Source: Monosporascus cannonballus
Taxonomy: Eukaryota > Ascomycota > Sordariomycetes > Xylariales
Length of the DNA stretch: 64,000 nucleotides
NCBI GenBank assembly: GCA_004154925.1
Contig: QJNS01000299.1
Location: 20,410-84,409, forward strand
Reading direction: 5' to 3'
The stretch's first letter is position 1. Every line of letters starts with the position of its first letter. Below are positions 1 to 12,335 of this stretch, one piece after another. The notes below the pieces were generated by a model. That model had not been told where the DNA came from. It was given only the letters and a program-made list of their open reading frames with translations, and ran no database searches. The position numbers were made by a program, and so were the translations under genes.

Positions 1-2105
1 GACGAGTCCGGACTCGATCGCTGTTTCCGGCCTGGAGTGTCAGAAAGAGGTGGATAGGCAGCGAGGGGTGTGTGGTTGCCGGGCGGATTTGCTGTGTTTA
101 TTGATGTCGTAAGCCCCTCGGTGGGCGAGCCAATGTCCATCTCCACATCTTCATCATCGCTGACATCGATGATTAATGTTTCTTGGGTACGGGTTCGCTT
201 GAGGGTGCTTGGATGGGAGGAGGTATTATCAAAGTCAGCGGCGACTGGTCTCTTCAAATTGCGAAATTTTGTCTGCGCCAATTGTGCGGCTGGTAAAGAA
301 ATTCCTGGAATAATCCCAGCTTTAGAAGCGGACTGGGGTTGAGACTGGGGCTGAGTGGATTCTGAGCGGCGTACTGAATCCGCCATGGTGGATGGTGCCT
401 CAGGAGAATTGACAGACGAAGTGCACTGCAGTTGATCGGTAGGAGTAGGGATATTCGAATTAGTTCGAACAGCCAAGTGTCGGGTTGGTGCGGCTTCAGT
501 TGCTGGAACCGGCGTTGCCGCGTTCTTCTCAGCTCCTGCTGCCGCTGCCGCTGCCGCTGCCGCTTTCTCTTGCTCTTTCTTCTTAAGAGCAGCAAGTTTC
601 TGATGCAGTAGTGCATTATTTTCAGCCCGGGTTTTGGTCTTGGTGGGAGGCGTGTTGACCGAGGCAGGGGAGTTCGCGGCAGCAGACGAGTTTGACGCGA
701 CAGCTGTGTTAACTGGCGTGGGAATAGTAGCTGCTGGGACTGCTGGCTGCGACGCGACTGCCGGCGTAGGCCCAGCGGTGGTCTTTTGTGCTTTGGCAGC
801 TAATTTCCGGGCTATCTTGTCTTTCCGCTCTTCAGCTGCACTCTTCGCTGCTTTGTCTGCCATCTTTGCTTCATCCGCGTTATTGTCGATTACTGGATCT
901 TTGGCAAGGTTTGCGCCCGTGGGCTCTGTATTGGGCAGGTTCGCCGATTTGGATGAAGAACCACCGGTAGTATGTGATTCACCAAGATTCGTTGTGGGAG
1001 GTGCAATGACCTGCTTTGGTGGTGAAATATGTGATTCGCCGGGAGGTTTATTTGATGGCAGGTTCGGTTTAGGCATTGGTATGTCAAGCCCCAGGTCAGT
1101 GAACAACGACCTAATCAGATTCTCGTCAAAACCTTCATCGATATAATTCTGATACCGGACTTTTAAGGGCCACAGTCCTAGAATGGCTTCCTGGGCCTTT
1201 TTCTTAGCCTCGGGCACCGAACTGAACGATGACTTGGAGTCGGAAACGAGCCCGGCATGGGTAGAGGTTGCAGCTTTGCCTTCTAAAACAGGACCAGATT
1301 GTACCCCGGAACTTGGCTTCACGTCCCTAGGCGTGATCTGGTTTACCGAAGCCCTCCGCTGAACCTCACTAGGGGATAAGTAAGGGGAGTAGGAGCCAGA
1401 TCGTTCCCGTTGCGGTTGGGCCTGTTGCCCATCTCCATCGGGAGAATACTCATCTTCGGGGGCAGGCATAGATGTTGATGTACTCTCAACGACGTGTTCC
1501 CGAGGCGTTCCAGTGTTATACAAGGAAGATCCATCAGCGTCACTGGCGCTGTCCACGCGATCCTCCAAAAATCCGGAAGATTGGGGAGGCTGGCGTATTT
1601 CGTGCCTGGCTCCCGTAACACCTCGCCCTTCCCGTGGTTCATAGAGGTCCTCAAATTCTCCTTCACTCAACTCGCCTTCTTCTAATCGATTTTCCGTGGC
1701 TGGCCGAGGAGGAGCGGATCCTATCTGAACCCCAGTGGGGTGTCCACGACGTGTCCCATTCTCGCGGGGCGGCTGGAACGATGTCGGTGGTTGCGCTTGG
1801 GGAGGCGAGATGCCGGGTAAAGTTGCTGGCGGAGCTTGCTGCCATGGGACGTCGACTTCGGGCCGGTACAAAGGGGTTGGGAAGGGCGGCGGTGCACCAA
1901 ACGCCAATCCCGGTATGCGATTCGCATTCTGTTCGTAGGAGTAATTTGCCATGGCGTAATTACCGGCCGTGTCGGGGGGAGGCTGCCGGGAGGTGCCCGG
2001 GTAAGGCGGTGGAAAATTAGGAGGCAGCTGGTAGTTGTAGGGTTGGTTTGGGGGTGGTTGCTGGTAGGCTGGGAACTGGCCATACATATAAGGGGGTTGC
2101 GCCAT
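1..2105 (-). CDS. Low-complexity nuclear-type protein, probable Red1-like zinc-finger family N-terminal part (3' end outside window)
   Basis: One frame is open from an ATG at 2105 down to the window edge (701 codons, no stop), so the C-terminus lies outside. The first ~130 residues are Pro/Gln/Tyr-rich. An acidic motif EEGELSEGEFEDLYE sits near residue 140. A conserved-looking helical segment (AILGLWPLKVRYQNYIDEG, then FDENLIRSLFTDLGL) sits near residues 301-345. Lys/Ala-rich coiled coil and a nine-Ala run follow, then an acidic patch (IIDVSDDEDVEMD), probably a SUMO-interacting-like motif. The EGELSEGEF motif and the LWPL...YIDEGFDE block resemble fungal homologues of fission-yeast Red1, a zinc-finger scaffold that sends meiotic transcripts to the nuclear exosome; the zinc finger itself would lie beyond the edge. 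The gene is real by frame length and composition; the family name is from memory and tentative. Confidence 0.6.
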   Translation of the reverse strand, partial: MAQPPYMYGQFPAYQQPPPNQPYNYQLPPNFPPPYPGTSRQPPPDTAGNYAMANYSYEQNANRIPGLAFGAPPPFPTPLYRPEVDVPWQQAPPATLPGISPPQAQPPTSFQPPRENGTRRGHPTGVQIGSAPPRPATENRLEEGELSEGEFEDLYEPREGRGVTGARHEIRQPPQSSGFLEDRVDSASDADGSSLYNTGTPREHVVESTSTSMPAPEDEYSPDGDGQQAQPQRERSGSYSPYLSPSEVQRRASVNQITPRDVKPSSGVQSGPVLEGKAATSTHAGLVSDSKSSFSSVPEAKKKAQEAILGLWPLKVRYQNYIDEGFDENLIRSLFTDLGLDIPMPKPNLPSNKPPGESHISPPKQVIAPPTTNLGESHTTGGSSSKSANLPNTEPTGANLAKDPVIDNNADEAKMADKAAKSAAEERKDKIARKLAAKAQKTTAGPTPAVASQPAVPAATIPTPVNTAVASNSSAAANSPASVNTPPTKTKTRAENNALLHQKLAALKKKEQEKAAAAAAAAAGAEKNAATPVPATEAAPTRHLAVRTNSNIPTPTDQLQCTSSVNSPEAPSTMADSVRRSESTQPQSQPQSASKAGIIPGISLPAAQLAQTKFRNLKRPVAADFDNTSSHPSTLKRTRTQETLIIDVSDDEDVEMDIGSPTEGLTTSINTANPPGNHTPLAAYPPLSDTPGRKQRSSPDS
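534..567 (-). repeat. GCN trinucleotide/hexanucleotide repeat coding a poly-Ala run
   Basis: A (GCTGCC)n-type tract inside the Red1-like frame codes for nine consecutive Ala residues after a Lys/Glu-rich coiled coil. Such tracts vary in length between strains. Confidence 0.8.
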
Positions 2106-3218
2106 GGTGAGAATAGTTGGATTATGAACGTCACGTAACGTGGAGCGAAGCTTGACACAATAGTTGAGTACAGTTCATAAACATCACCGACATAACGGCT
2201 AAGTTCAACTGGCGGGGTTTGATGATGATACTCGGATTGAAGTTAGAGAGCGCACGGGAGCGTAGGCGCGTGTATTCAATGCGATAGCGAGCGAACCTTC
2301 AGCCCAACCAAGCGAGGGTAAATAAATGCAAGAGAGGATTTCCCTCTCTTTCCATCAGGCGTTGAGCGCTTGATGCATATATACGAGAGGCGGCATAACT
2401 CAGAGAATGGCGAAGAGTATGGAATCTATCTTAGACGCGTGGAATTCGCGCATGACAGTGGGACGAATGTGTTTCTTCGTGCAATGAAGACACTTCGGTT
2501 TGAAGATCTCGACATTTTTAATATCGGTTGGTTGGTTAAAATGCAGAAGTCAATCAAAGCATTCAATGCACAGACCAAGCTGGAGACCCAAATGGTCAAA
2601 GCAGGGCCCGGTTTAGGCACGACGGTCCATGGTGGATCCCACCTTGCAAGGGAAAAAGAACGGAGCAGGTTAATCCGAAGTACATGGGTACCTAGGTACC
2701 TACCTAGGTACACTGAGGCAGGCCCGAAGTTTACGCTGAGCTCTGACGTTTAGGTGAACCTGAAGCGGGCCGGGGTGGTCTAAGCTTACGAATGGAAAAC
2801 CAAAGCACTGGTTCTCGGTGGGTTGTCGGTGGGCCCTTCCTTACTTTGTTTACCTTGGCACCGTTGCCCCGAGCGTTCAATCACCGTAAACAAATGACGG
2901 AAGTTTGAATATACACCGAACACAAGCAGCCCACCATATCCTCTACCACAGGAACAGATCATGCTCTTTTTGACGAAGGTTGTGCCAGTTTCCCTACCTC
3001 TGTGATGAGTCAAACGGATTATATGAATTGTTCCCAATTCTTTTGTTCTCATCTCATTCTTATGGCGTTGCATCAGCTCATTTTCTTCACGACGGCTCTG
3101 ATATGATAGTTCTATGTCCTTCTCAAGAAACCTTGAATTGCTCTTATGTTTAAGATCACATGAATTTACTCGAGTAGAGCTACCGACCACCCTGTCTTAA
3201 AAGATCACCGCCAGCAAC
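2106..3218. promoter_or_regulatory. Divergent intergenic/promoter region between the Red1-like gene and myosin II
   Basis: About 1.1 kb separates the two divergent start codons, so both promoters and 5' UTRs must lie here. I see no credible coding exon. The only structured element is the TACCTAGG palindromic repeat at 2687-2710. Confidence 0.6.
2687..2710. repeat. Short palindromic TACCTAGG repeat
   Basis: Overlapping copies of GGTACCTAGGTACC and TACCTAGGTA. From memory, runs of this kind are common intergenic microrepeats in several Sordariomycete genomes. Confidence 0.7.
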
Positions 3219-6200
3219 ATGGCTTCGAATCCACCCACAATGGCGCAACGGCGCAATCCTTTCGCTCGGATAAGCTCACCCTCCACCTCCCCAGGCCCGG
3301 GCCCGACAGCCTCTGGAAGACCAAAATCCGCCATCTTCTCTCAGCAAACGACCCCATCAGGCGCAACGACGCCTCCTTTACATAGCAGATCTCAATCAAA
3401 CGCCTCCATGGCTACTATTTTCGGTCCTACGAACGGCAACGGTCCTCGACATCACCGTGAACTCTCCAGGAGTGGCACCCAAAACTCCACCACTTTCGCA
3501 CCTTCCTACTTGAAAACGGAGGATCTGAGGAGAAGCATAGATGTCGTCAAGGGGATAGAAGGAGAAAATGACTTTTCTGGCAAGAGATACGTATGGCTAC
3601 GCGATCCGCAAGCTGCCTTCGTGAAAGGATGGGTTGTTGAGGAGCTGGGCGATGGCCGGATATTAGTCCAGTGCGATGATGGCAGTGTATGTTATCGGAA
3701 AACGTGTGGTGGTGTCACCTGCTAACCTGACATCCCTAGCAACGAGAGGTCGAGCAAGAAAGCGTGGATAAAGTCAACCCTGCCAAGTTCGACAAGGCCA
3801 ACGATATGGCCGAACTGACTCATCTGAATGAACCCTCAGTTGTCCACAATCTCCACATGAGATACCAGTCTGACTTGATATATACTTACTCCGGGCTATT
3901 CTTGGTTACTGTCAACCCCTACTGTCCTCTGCCCATATACACCAACGAGTACATCAACATGTACAAGAGTAGGGGTCGCGAGGATACGAAGCCACACATT
4001 TTTGCCATGGCCGACGAAACATTCCGCAACCTGGTGGACGAGGGCAAGAACCAGAGTATACTGGTCACCGGTGAATCTGGTGCCGGAAAGACGGAAAATA
4101 CAAAAAAGGTCATCCAATATCTTGCAGCCGTCGCTCACTCGGAGTCTCACATGAAGAGCAGAGGACAGCAGCATTCGACCCTCTCACAACAGATCCTGCG
4201 GGCCAATCCTATTTTGGAAGCCTTCGGTAATGCCCAGACAGTACGAAACAATAACTCGTCACGATTTGGAAAGTTCATACGGATTGAGTTCTCTCGGTCA
4301 GGGGCCATTTCGGGTGCGTTTATTGACTGGTACCTCTTGGAGAAGTCCAGGGTGGTCCGAATCAATTCCCAGGAGCGCAACTACCACATATTCTATCAGC
4401 TCCTCAAAGGAGCGGACCGGCAGATGAGGCACGACTTCTTCCTGGATGGGTTAGCAATTGACGATTTTGCCTACACTCGTGGAGGCCATAAATCGATTAC
4501 CGGTGTTTCTGACCGGGAGGAGTGGGATTCACTATTGGAAGCTTTCGACGTCATGGGGTTTTCCGAGGACGATCAAGAGTGCATCCTACGCACTGTTGCT
4601 GCGGTCCTCCACCTTGGCAACATCGCAGTCGTCAAGGAGAGCCGCATGGCAGACCAGGCGCGACTAGCCCCGGATGCCAAAGAAGTAGCAGCGAGGGTTT
4701 GTAAGCTTCTGGGAATCCCTCTGGATCCCTTCCTGCAGGGGCTATTGCACCCAAAAGTCAAGGCTGGCCGCGAATGGGTCGAGAGGGTGCAGACCCCTGA
4801 GCAAGTTCGACTGAGCATTGATGCACTCGCGAAGGGTATTTATGAGCGTGGCTTTGGAGACTTGGTCACCAGAATCAATCATCAGCTCGATCGCACCGGA
4901 CTTGGCATTGACGACTCCCATTTCATTGGAGTGCTTGATATCGCTGGATTCGAAATCTTCGAGGAGAACAGCTTCGAGCAACTCTGTATCAACTACACGA
5001 ACGAGAAGCTACAGCAATTTTTCAACCACCACATGTTCGTGCTAGAGCAAGAGGAGTATGCGCGTGAACAAATTGAGTGGAAGTTCATCGATTTTGGCCG
5101 CGACCTCCAGCCAACCATCGATCTGATCGAGCTGTCCAATCCTATCGGTATCTTCTCTTGTCTAGACGAGGACTGTGTGATGCCAAAGGCAACGGACAAG
5201 TCTTTCACAGAGAAGCTTAATGCCCTGTGGGACAAGAAATCCACGAAGTTTCGTCAAGCGCGCCCAGGATCAAAACACGGATTCATCCTTACTCACTATG
5301 CTGCCGAGGTGGAGTACTCCACGGAGGACTGGTTGGAAAAGAACAAGGATCCCTTGAATGACAATGTCACCCGTCTTCTGGCCGAGTCAAGCGACAAGCA
5401 TATCGCCAATATGTTTGCCGACTGCGCCGCCGACTTCGAAGATGACAACAGTGGTGTCCGAAGCCGTGTCAAGAAGGGTCTGTTCCGTACTGTTGCGCAG
5501 AGGCATAAGGAACAGCTTTCCAGCTTAATGACTCAGCTTTATTCCACGCACCCGCACTTTGTCCGGTGCATCCTCCCAAACCATAAGAAGCGGCCAAAGC
5601 AGTGGAACGGACTTCTTGTACTCGACCAACTGAGATGTAACGGTGTACTTGAGGGTATCAGGATTGCAAGGACCGGCTTCCCCAACAGGCTATCCTTCGC
5701 AGAATTCCGTCAAAGATACGAGGTTCTCTGCAGGGACATGCCCAAGGGATATTTGGAAGGACAGGCAGCCGCGTCTTTGATGCTGAACAAACTCGGACTC
5801 GACAAGTCCCTGTTCCGCGTTGGTCTTACGAAGGTCTTCTTCCGAGCCGGTGTGCTTGCCGAGTTAGAAGAACAGCGCGACGCACTAATTACCGAGATAA
5901 TGTCTCGGTTCCAGCCGCTTGCGCGGGGCTATATCCAGAGACGCAACGCTTTCAAGAAGCTCTATCGCACCGAGGCGACTCACGTTATCCAACGGAATTT
6001 CCAGGTCTATCTTGACCTCTGCGAGAATCCGTGGTGGCAGCTTTTTATTAAGATGAAGCCGCTATTGGGAGCCACACGAACCGCCATCGAGGTCAAGAGG
6101 CGAGACGAGAAGATTCGGGAGCTGAACGACAAAATGCGACTAGAGTCTGAGAACCGCCACCGCCTGGAGGAAGAGAGACGTAACTGTCATAATGAGTTGA

Positions 6201-9200
6201 TACGGACTCAACAGATCCTCGAGAGTGAGCGGGCACTGGCACTTGATAAGGAAGAGATCTTCAAGCGCCTTCAGTTACGGGAAGTCGAACTCGAAGAACA
6301 ACTAAAAGGTGCCATGGAGGACCAGGAGAAACTCGAAGATCAGCTCGATGACCTCCTCGACGCAAAGAAGAAAGCTGAACATGAAGTTGAGAAGTATCGG
6401 TCTCAACTAGAACAAGCCGCGGCGCTCATAGCTAGACTCGAAGAGGAGAAATCAGCGCTCAATTCTCGAGTATCTCAGCTAGAGGTGGAACTCCAGGAGC
6501 TAGTGCAAAAGCAAGCAGACCGGAGTGAACAGGAAGCCACCCTCGAGGGTGAAGTCAAGATGCTTCAGAGCCAATTGTCCCTGAAAGACCGGAAAGTACG
6601 GGACCTTGAGGGCAAGCTGTTGAGGAACGACCAAGATGCGCATGTCAAGCTTGCAGCAATCCAGAAGGAGCTGCAGTCTGTCAAGACCCGCGAGCAAACC
6701 CTTGCAAGGGAAAACCGGGACATTCAACAGCAACTGTCTCAGCTGTCGAAGACTTCGACTGACTACGAAGATCTCGTGAGGAAAAAGGAAAGCGAGCTCG
6801 CGGTTCTTCGTAGTGACAATAAGAGGTTCGAGATGGACCAGAAAAGCCTAGAGGACCAAAAGAGCATTCTCACTGCAGAGAAGGAGAAGACCGCAGGGCG
6901 GCTGCGCGAGGTGCAAGCTGAGATGACTGCCATGAAATCCCAGCACTCTCAACTCCAACGAGAAGCCGAAGATGCCAAGCAACTACTCCAAACCCGACTC
7001 TCCGAGGACTCCCAGGCGAACCAGAACCGTCAGTTACTAGAAGCTCAGATCAAAGACCTCAAAGATCAGCTCTACAAAGTTCAGATGGATCTCAGCCGCG
7101 AGCGCCAATCCCGGGACGACGTCGCTCTTTTGGCTGAACACAAATTCCAGTCCCTCAAAGAGGAACATGATCAGCTTAAGGAGCTCAAGATCACGGTCGA
7201 AAAGGAGTTATATCTGCAGCAAGATAAATTACGCCGCGTGATGGAGGCCCGGGCAACAGCAGAACAGGAGCGCGATGAAGCCCGCGAGGAGATTCACAGA
7301 TTACGAATTGCTAAGACCCAGGCGGAGGAAGCACGCATACATGCAGAGGAGGCTGGAGAACGCATGGCCACTCGTGCCGCCCGCGAGCGAGAAACTAGTC
7401 TGCAGAAGGAACTAGACGCGACTCAAGAGAGACTTACGTGGTTCGAGGGCGAATGCGAGAAGCTTAACCACCAGATCGAAGACCTCAACAAGTTCATGAT
7501 TGAGTCCGGGGAGTACGGACTTAAGAACGACCAGGCTAAAGAGCGGCTTGAGCAGGAATTAGTCACCGTGAAAGGCCGGTTGGCCGCATCAGAGAACGAC
7601 AATCGGGCCTTGCTTAACAAACTCCAACAGAAGGGTCTCGAGATTGCGCGGTCAACCACGAGGGCAACTGAAGCCTCAAGGGGGCAGATCGTTAGTCTCC
7701 AACGCGAGAAGGCAAGAATCGAAGAGGAGAACGCGAAGCTCAACAAGCAGCTTGGTGATTCGCAAATCACCGTAGCCGGACTTGAGAAGAAGGTTGAGAA
7801 GCTATTACTTAACCTTGAGGATCTGAACCACGAGATCGCACGCGAGGTCAAGTCCAGTCGAAATGCGGAGAAGGCTACCTCGAACTTCACGGTCCAGCTC
7901 GCTGAAGCCAACCATACGATTGAGTCGGAGCGGCAAATACGACAGCAGGCCCAATCGACCGTGCGAGCAATGCAATCGACCCTCGACTCCCGCAATAAGG
8001 AATTAGATGAACTCCGAGCTCAAATGCTGCGCGTCTTGAAGGCGGTTGACCCAGAGGTCAACATACAGAATCAGACTGATGGGACCCATGATAAGATCAT
8101 GAGCAAAAACTTTGAGATGATTCGGAAGATCGAGGAGTTGCAGCAGAACGTACGAATACAGACGGCAGCACGGACTAATGCCGAGGCACAACTTGCCGAA
8201 TTGCGCGCATCTAGAGGAAATTCTCCCGCCCGACCAAAACTGGAAGAAATTAACCCTAATGAGGCTCCCTTCAACGGATCCCCCGTCCAGAAGCGAACCA
8301 AGTTAACCGAAAGACTCTACTCGAACACCTCAACCCCCACCCGACGACAGGCCCAGGATAACGACTTTGTTCCGGATTCTAGTAGATCGGACCGAACAGC
8401 CGACCTTCTCAGTTTCAACGATCGTCAAGACCTCAAGGCCGAAGTCGAGGAGCTGCAGAACCAGCTTCAGCTGGCCCAGATGCAGAACAAGCACCTCCAG
8501 AGCCAAATCGAGCGTTCTACTCCCGTTCGAGAATCGAGTTTCGAGGAGAGCCCATCCATTCGTCGGATGCAGAAACTCGAGAAAGTTAATAGTCGCTTGC
8601 ACGATCAACTGGACGACTCTGCAAAGAAGGTATCCCTCTTGGAGAAGTCTTTGAGGACTGGGGAGCTGTCGCTACGAGATATCCAGGCAAAGTCGCACGA
8701 GGAAATCCTTGATCTGCTCAATAGCCAAGAGGACTCTCGGCGGTCGTTGCTGCGTAATCACAATGACGCTGTTGCCGAGTTGGCCGATGTCAAGGAGCAC
8801 TTCGAAAAGATGCGACATGAACGCGCAAGACTGGAAGTCGAGCTGCGGGATGCGAACTCAGATCTGCAAGAGATGTCTCTAGCTCGGGAGCAGGAGGCTG
8901 CCAGTCGCAGTCAACTCCTGCAAGAGTTTTCTGACATCCAAATTCGACTCGACGCAGAAACCTCTAAGCTTGCCGATGTCACCTCCAGCCTTGAGATGTA
9001 TAAGGCCCGGGCGGATGAGTACTTCAGCAAGCTTGAACAAGCTGAGATCGCGGTGCTGAAGGCTACGCGCGCCGAGCAGTTCGCCAAATCCCAAGCGAGA
9101 GAAGCAGAAGAGGCATACGCGGAGATTGCGTCACAGCGGGCCAAGGCCGACGGAAACTTGGAGGATTTGCAACGACAGAACCAGAGGCTCGAGGAGAAGC

Positions 9201-10738
9201 TAGAGGACGTTTCCACAGACTTGGAAGCTGCTCTGCAAGCTAAGAAGCGTTTGCAGAACGAGCTTGAGGATTACAGGAGCCAGAGGGCTATTGACCTCGA
9301 GGACAAAGAGTCGAGCATGGAGCAGACGCGTAAGAAGTATCAGGCAGAGTTTGCCACTCTCACCAAGGAACTCGACCTGGCGCGTGAGGAGAAGCTCTAC
9401 AAGCAAGCAGAGATCACCCGCCTGCGTGAAGAGCTGGACGATCTCCGCTCCAAGTGGGACGATGAGGTCCTCAACAGCTCTACCTGGTCCAAGGAGAAGG
9501 CGCGTCTTGAGAGCACTCTTGCAGATGTCGTCGCTTCCCGCGACGAGGCCAACGCAGCCCATAACGAGGCGCAGAGCAAGATCGTATCTCTCCTTTCACA
9601 AGTGCGCACCCTCCGCACGTCTGTCGATGATATCACTGCCGAGCGAGACTCTCTCGTTAGAGAGAAGCGAGGCCTCGAGGCGCGACTACAGGAAGCCAAG
9701 GCCGGTCTTGAGGACCTCGCGCAAAGCGAGAGCCCGGCGTTGCGGAACGCCGCGAACACCGACAAGGAGATCCTCGAGCTCAAATCCACCCTCGCCCAGA
9801 AGGAGGACATCGCGACCGCGGCGGTAGAGAAGATGCGCCGAGCGGAAGCCCTTTCGAACGAGATGCAGAAAGAGCTTGTCGCCGAGCGCGAGCTCAGCGC
9901 CGATCTGTCCAAGCAGAAAGCGACTCTGGAGAAGAACCTCAACGAGGTGCAGGTGAAACTCGTGGACCTGGAGACGAAGGGATACTCGAGCGGAAGCCAG
10001 GACATCAAGTTCTTGCACAAGCGCATCCAAGAAGTTAGTGCACACCCAACCCCCGAAACCCCCATCTCATCCGCTTCACCCAAGATATCTCCTACAAGGC
10101 CCCTCTCTTCCCTTTTCCGCAGACTCACAACTAGCCACCGCCGGAAAAGTGTAACGGTACTAACATCAACCACTCGACAGCTCGAATCGCAGCTCGAGGC
10201 GCAGGAGACGGAGCGCAGCAAGTCGGCGCGGTCGGTCCGTAACGTGGACCGGACCGTCAAGGACCTGCAGGCGCAGATCGATCGCAAGGACAAGCAGGCG
10301 TCGCAGCTGGCCGAGGACTCGGCGCGGTTGCGCGACCGCGTCGAGAAGCTCCTGGGGACCATCGACGAGCTGCAGGCCTCGGAGAGCGACCACCAGCTGC
10401 AGGCGCGGCGCGCCGAGCGCGAGCTCCGCGAGGAGAGGGAGAAGGCCCGCCGCCTCGAGCGCGAGCTCGAGGGCTGGAAGAACCTCCGCATGGAGAAGGG
10501 CAGCGTCGGCAGCGTCACCAGCAACAGCTTCCGGCTCAGCGGCGGCCCTCGGGGAGTGGGCGGCACCGCCCTGCGGCACGGCAGCATCAGCCTCAGCGTC
10601 GCGGGCGACGATGCCGGTGCCGCCGCCGGCGCCGCAGACGACACGGCGAGTGTCGCCGGTACGGTCACGGGCGTCGAGGTGCCGAGGCGCAAAAGCAGCC
10701 TTACACGACAGCCGAGCATGACAAAGGGGTTTTTGTGA
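3219..10738 (+). CDS. myo2: Class II myosin heavy chain (cytokinetic myosin)
   Basis: Actin motor of the contractile ring that drives septation (counterpart of budding-yeast Myo1 and Aspergillus MyoB). Three exons: 3219-3686, 3740-10033 and 10181-10738, giving 2439 aa, near the ~2400 aa usual in filamentous fungi. After a disordered N-terminus comes the SH3-like fold (KRYVWLRDPQ, residues ~117-165), then the motor with P-loop GESGAGKT at 267-274 and switch II DIAGFEIFEE from 556. The neck (~883-905) has at best a degenerate IQ motif. The tail from ~935 to ~2380 is almost unbroken heptad coiled coil, and the last ~60 residues are Ser/Gly-rich. Intron 1 is 53 nt with a GTATGT donor and GCTAAC branch. 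Intron 2 (10034-10180) ends TACTAAC...CGACAG and is stop-free in frame. The last exon is clearly GC-richer at third positions than the rest of the tail. Confidence 0.95.
3687..3739 (+). other. Intron 1 of myosin II
   Basis: GTATGT donor, GCTAACCTGAC branch region and CCCTAG acceptor. Splicing joins codon AGT to CAA in phase 0 and removes an in-frame stop (TAA at 3723). Confidence 0.9.
10034..10180 (+). other. Intron 2 of myosin II, in frame and stop-free
   Basis: GTTAGTG donor, a perfect TACTAAC branch at 10159-10165 and a CGACAG acceptor. The length is 147 nt (49 codons) and no stop occurs in the coding frame, so a naive ORF reads through. The encoded residues are Pro/Ser/Thr-rich and would break the heptads that continue smoothly if the segment is removed (IQE joined to LESQLEAQ). 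Confidence 0.8.
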
Positions 10739-12335
10739 GCGGGAGCGGTTATTAGACAGCGGATTGGTTCCGAGGCGGTGTAATGCGTATGAATGAATAC
10801 ATGATGGCATGACTGGATGGACGGACGGTTGACGATTGGGATGCTTGCCGGCGAGATGGCGATGTTTCTTTTTGTGTGTATACCTTCACACGGAGTTTTG
10901 GAGCTGTGCTTTTTTAACATGAGCTGCATGGTGTGTTTGGTCTAGAGCTGGCTTATGTATGTATGCATGCATGACATTACCCTTTGGATTTGGGGTGCGG
11001 CAGCATGGAGGGGGGGTTGTACGAGTCGAACGAAGTATGAGCTGTTGGAGAGTTTAGTGAAGAGCACGAACAGAGATGAGTAAGGGCTGAATTGGATGAG
11101 CATATGAGGGTGGTTTTCGCCTCTCCGAGTGACTGTTGCTTCCAATCAGACTTGGAATGCTAAACTATGGCTTACCCTCCGTTGATACAAGATCGTTTTG
11201 CAGGACTTTTCGATAACACCGACTCGCACTTTATGCACACATGACATATCGTAAAACCATAATCAACGGAGCGGTCGGAGAGGCGCCGGTCTGATGTCTG
11301 GTCCGATTCAGAAAGGGGCGGTCGAAGCCAAGATATGTAACTACGTCGGTACCGAGCGCCCTCATGTGATCTTTCTCCGCGTGGCATGGTATAGAGTAAG
11401 GGAGTCAGTGCTAGATCCCGTGCTCCTTTGAGTCTGGTTCACTCCTCCCTTCGTCCCAGTACCATGACCACTCTCTCGGGGCCGCAGACCGGCTCGTCCC
11501 GGAATTCAAGGCACGCCGGCCGCCAATATCATGATTATCCTGGATTCGAGGACGCGCCTCACTCTTTATGTAGCTCATGGCTAACTTCTTGTACAGCCGC
11601 ACAATCGTCCCTGGCCGCCCCGAATGCCTGCTTTAAGCTTAGGCAACGTCGCTTAGTACCCCACGCGCGCCGCCGGATCTTCGGGGTCACAACGGCGCAC
11701 CTGTGTTTGCGTGACACAGCGCCGTGCCCTACGTTACGCTGGGTAAGCGCATGGTTTAATAACACGACTCTGCCAGGGCGACACTGGTTACGCGTGTGGA
11801 TGAGGCTGAATGAGCTTTGGTCGAGGGGTACAACGCCCCTTCGAGGCCTCGTAGAGTTGATATACACCAAGGACTTTGCCTTCTCGGCGACCTCTGAAGC
11901 CGGATATTTCGGTGAGGCGACTTCGCGTAGAGACTGACCGCAGGTAACGAAGTTTTAAGTTTCATTTGATTCCGTATAGATGTTTGCCTAGCGAAGCGCT
12001 TTGTTTCAGTTGTCATAGTAGTTGGGCGTGAGTGATATTGAGTAGTTCAACTCCCCTATTGAAGAGTGTATTATCGTGAGACCGCCCCGATGCTCGAGGG
12101 TATAGTCACCAGGCATCCTCATCTGATCGCCCCTCGCGGTAGCGAACAGGCCAGGGTAGTCGGCCGAAGGTGACAATAGTTACGATAGAAGCTCAAGCAC
12201 TTAAAGCCTACAGCAACCCCGGGAGCCCTGCTGAATCGCAAGCATATCTTCCTCAGAACTGCTGGGATATTTCTTGCTTCATGCCCAAAATCATTCCATT
12301 TAGGTCTACATTATCACAAGATTCTCTAAATATCA
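10739..12335. other. Intergenic, myosin 3' UTR and unannotated sequence
   Basis: The proximal 250 bases probably hold the myosin 3' UTR. No frame in the remainder shows coding composition, a recognisable domain or a plausible splice pattern. Confidence 0.5.

Noticed and set aside
9397..10929. 510-codon minus-strand frame inside myosin II
   Set aside because: Antisense shadow of the coiled-coil tail; its Ser/Arg-rich composition mirrors the plus-strand Glu/Lys/Leu codons and it has no domain.
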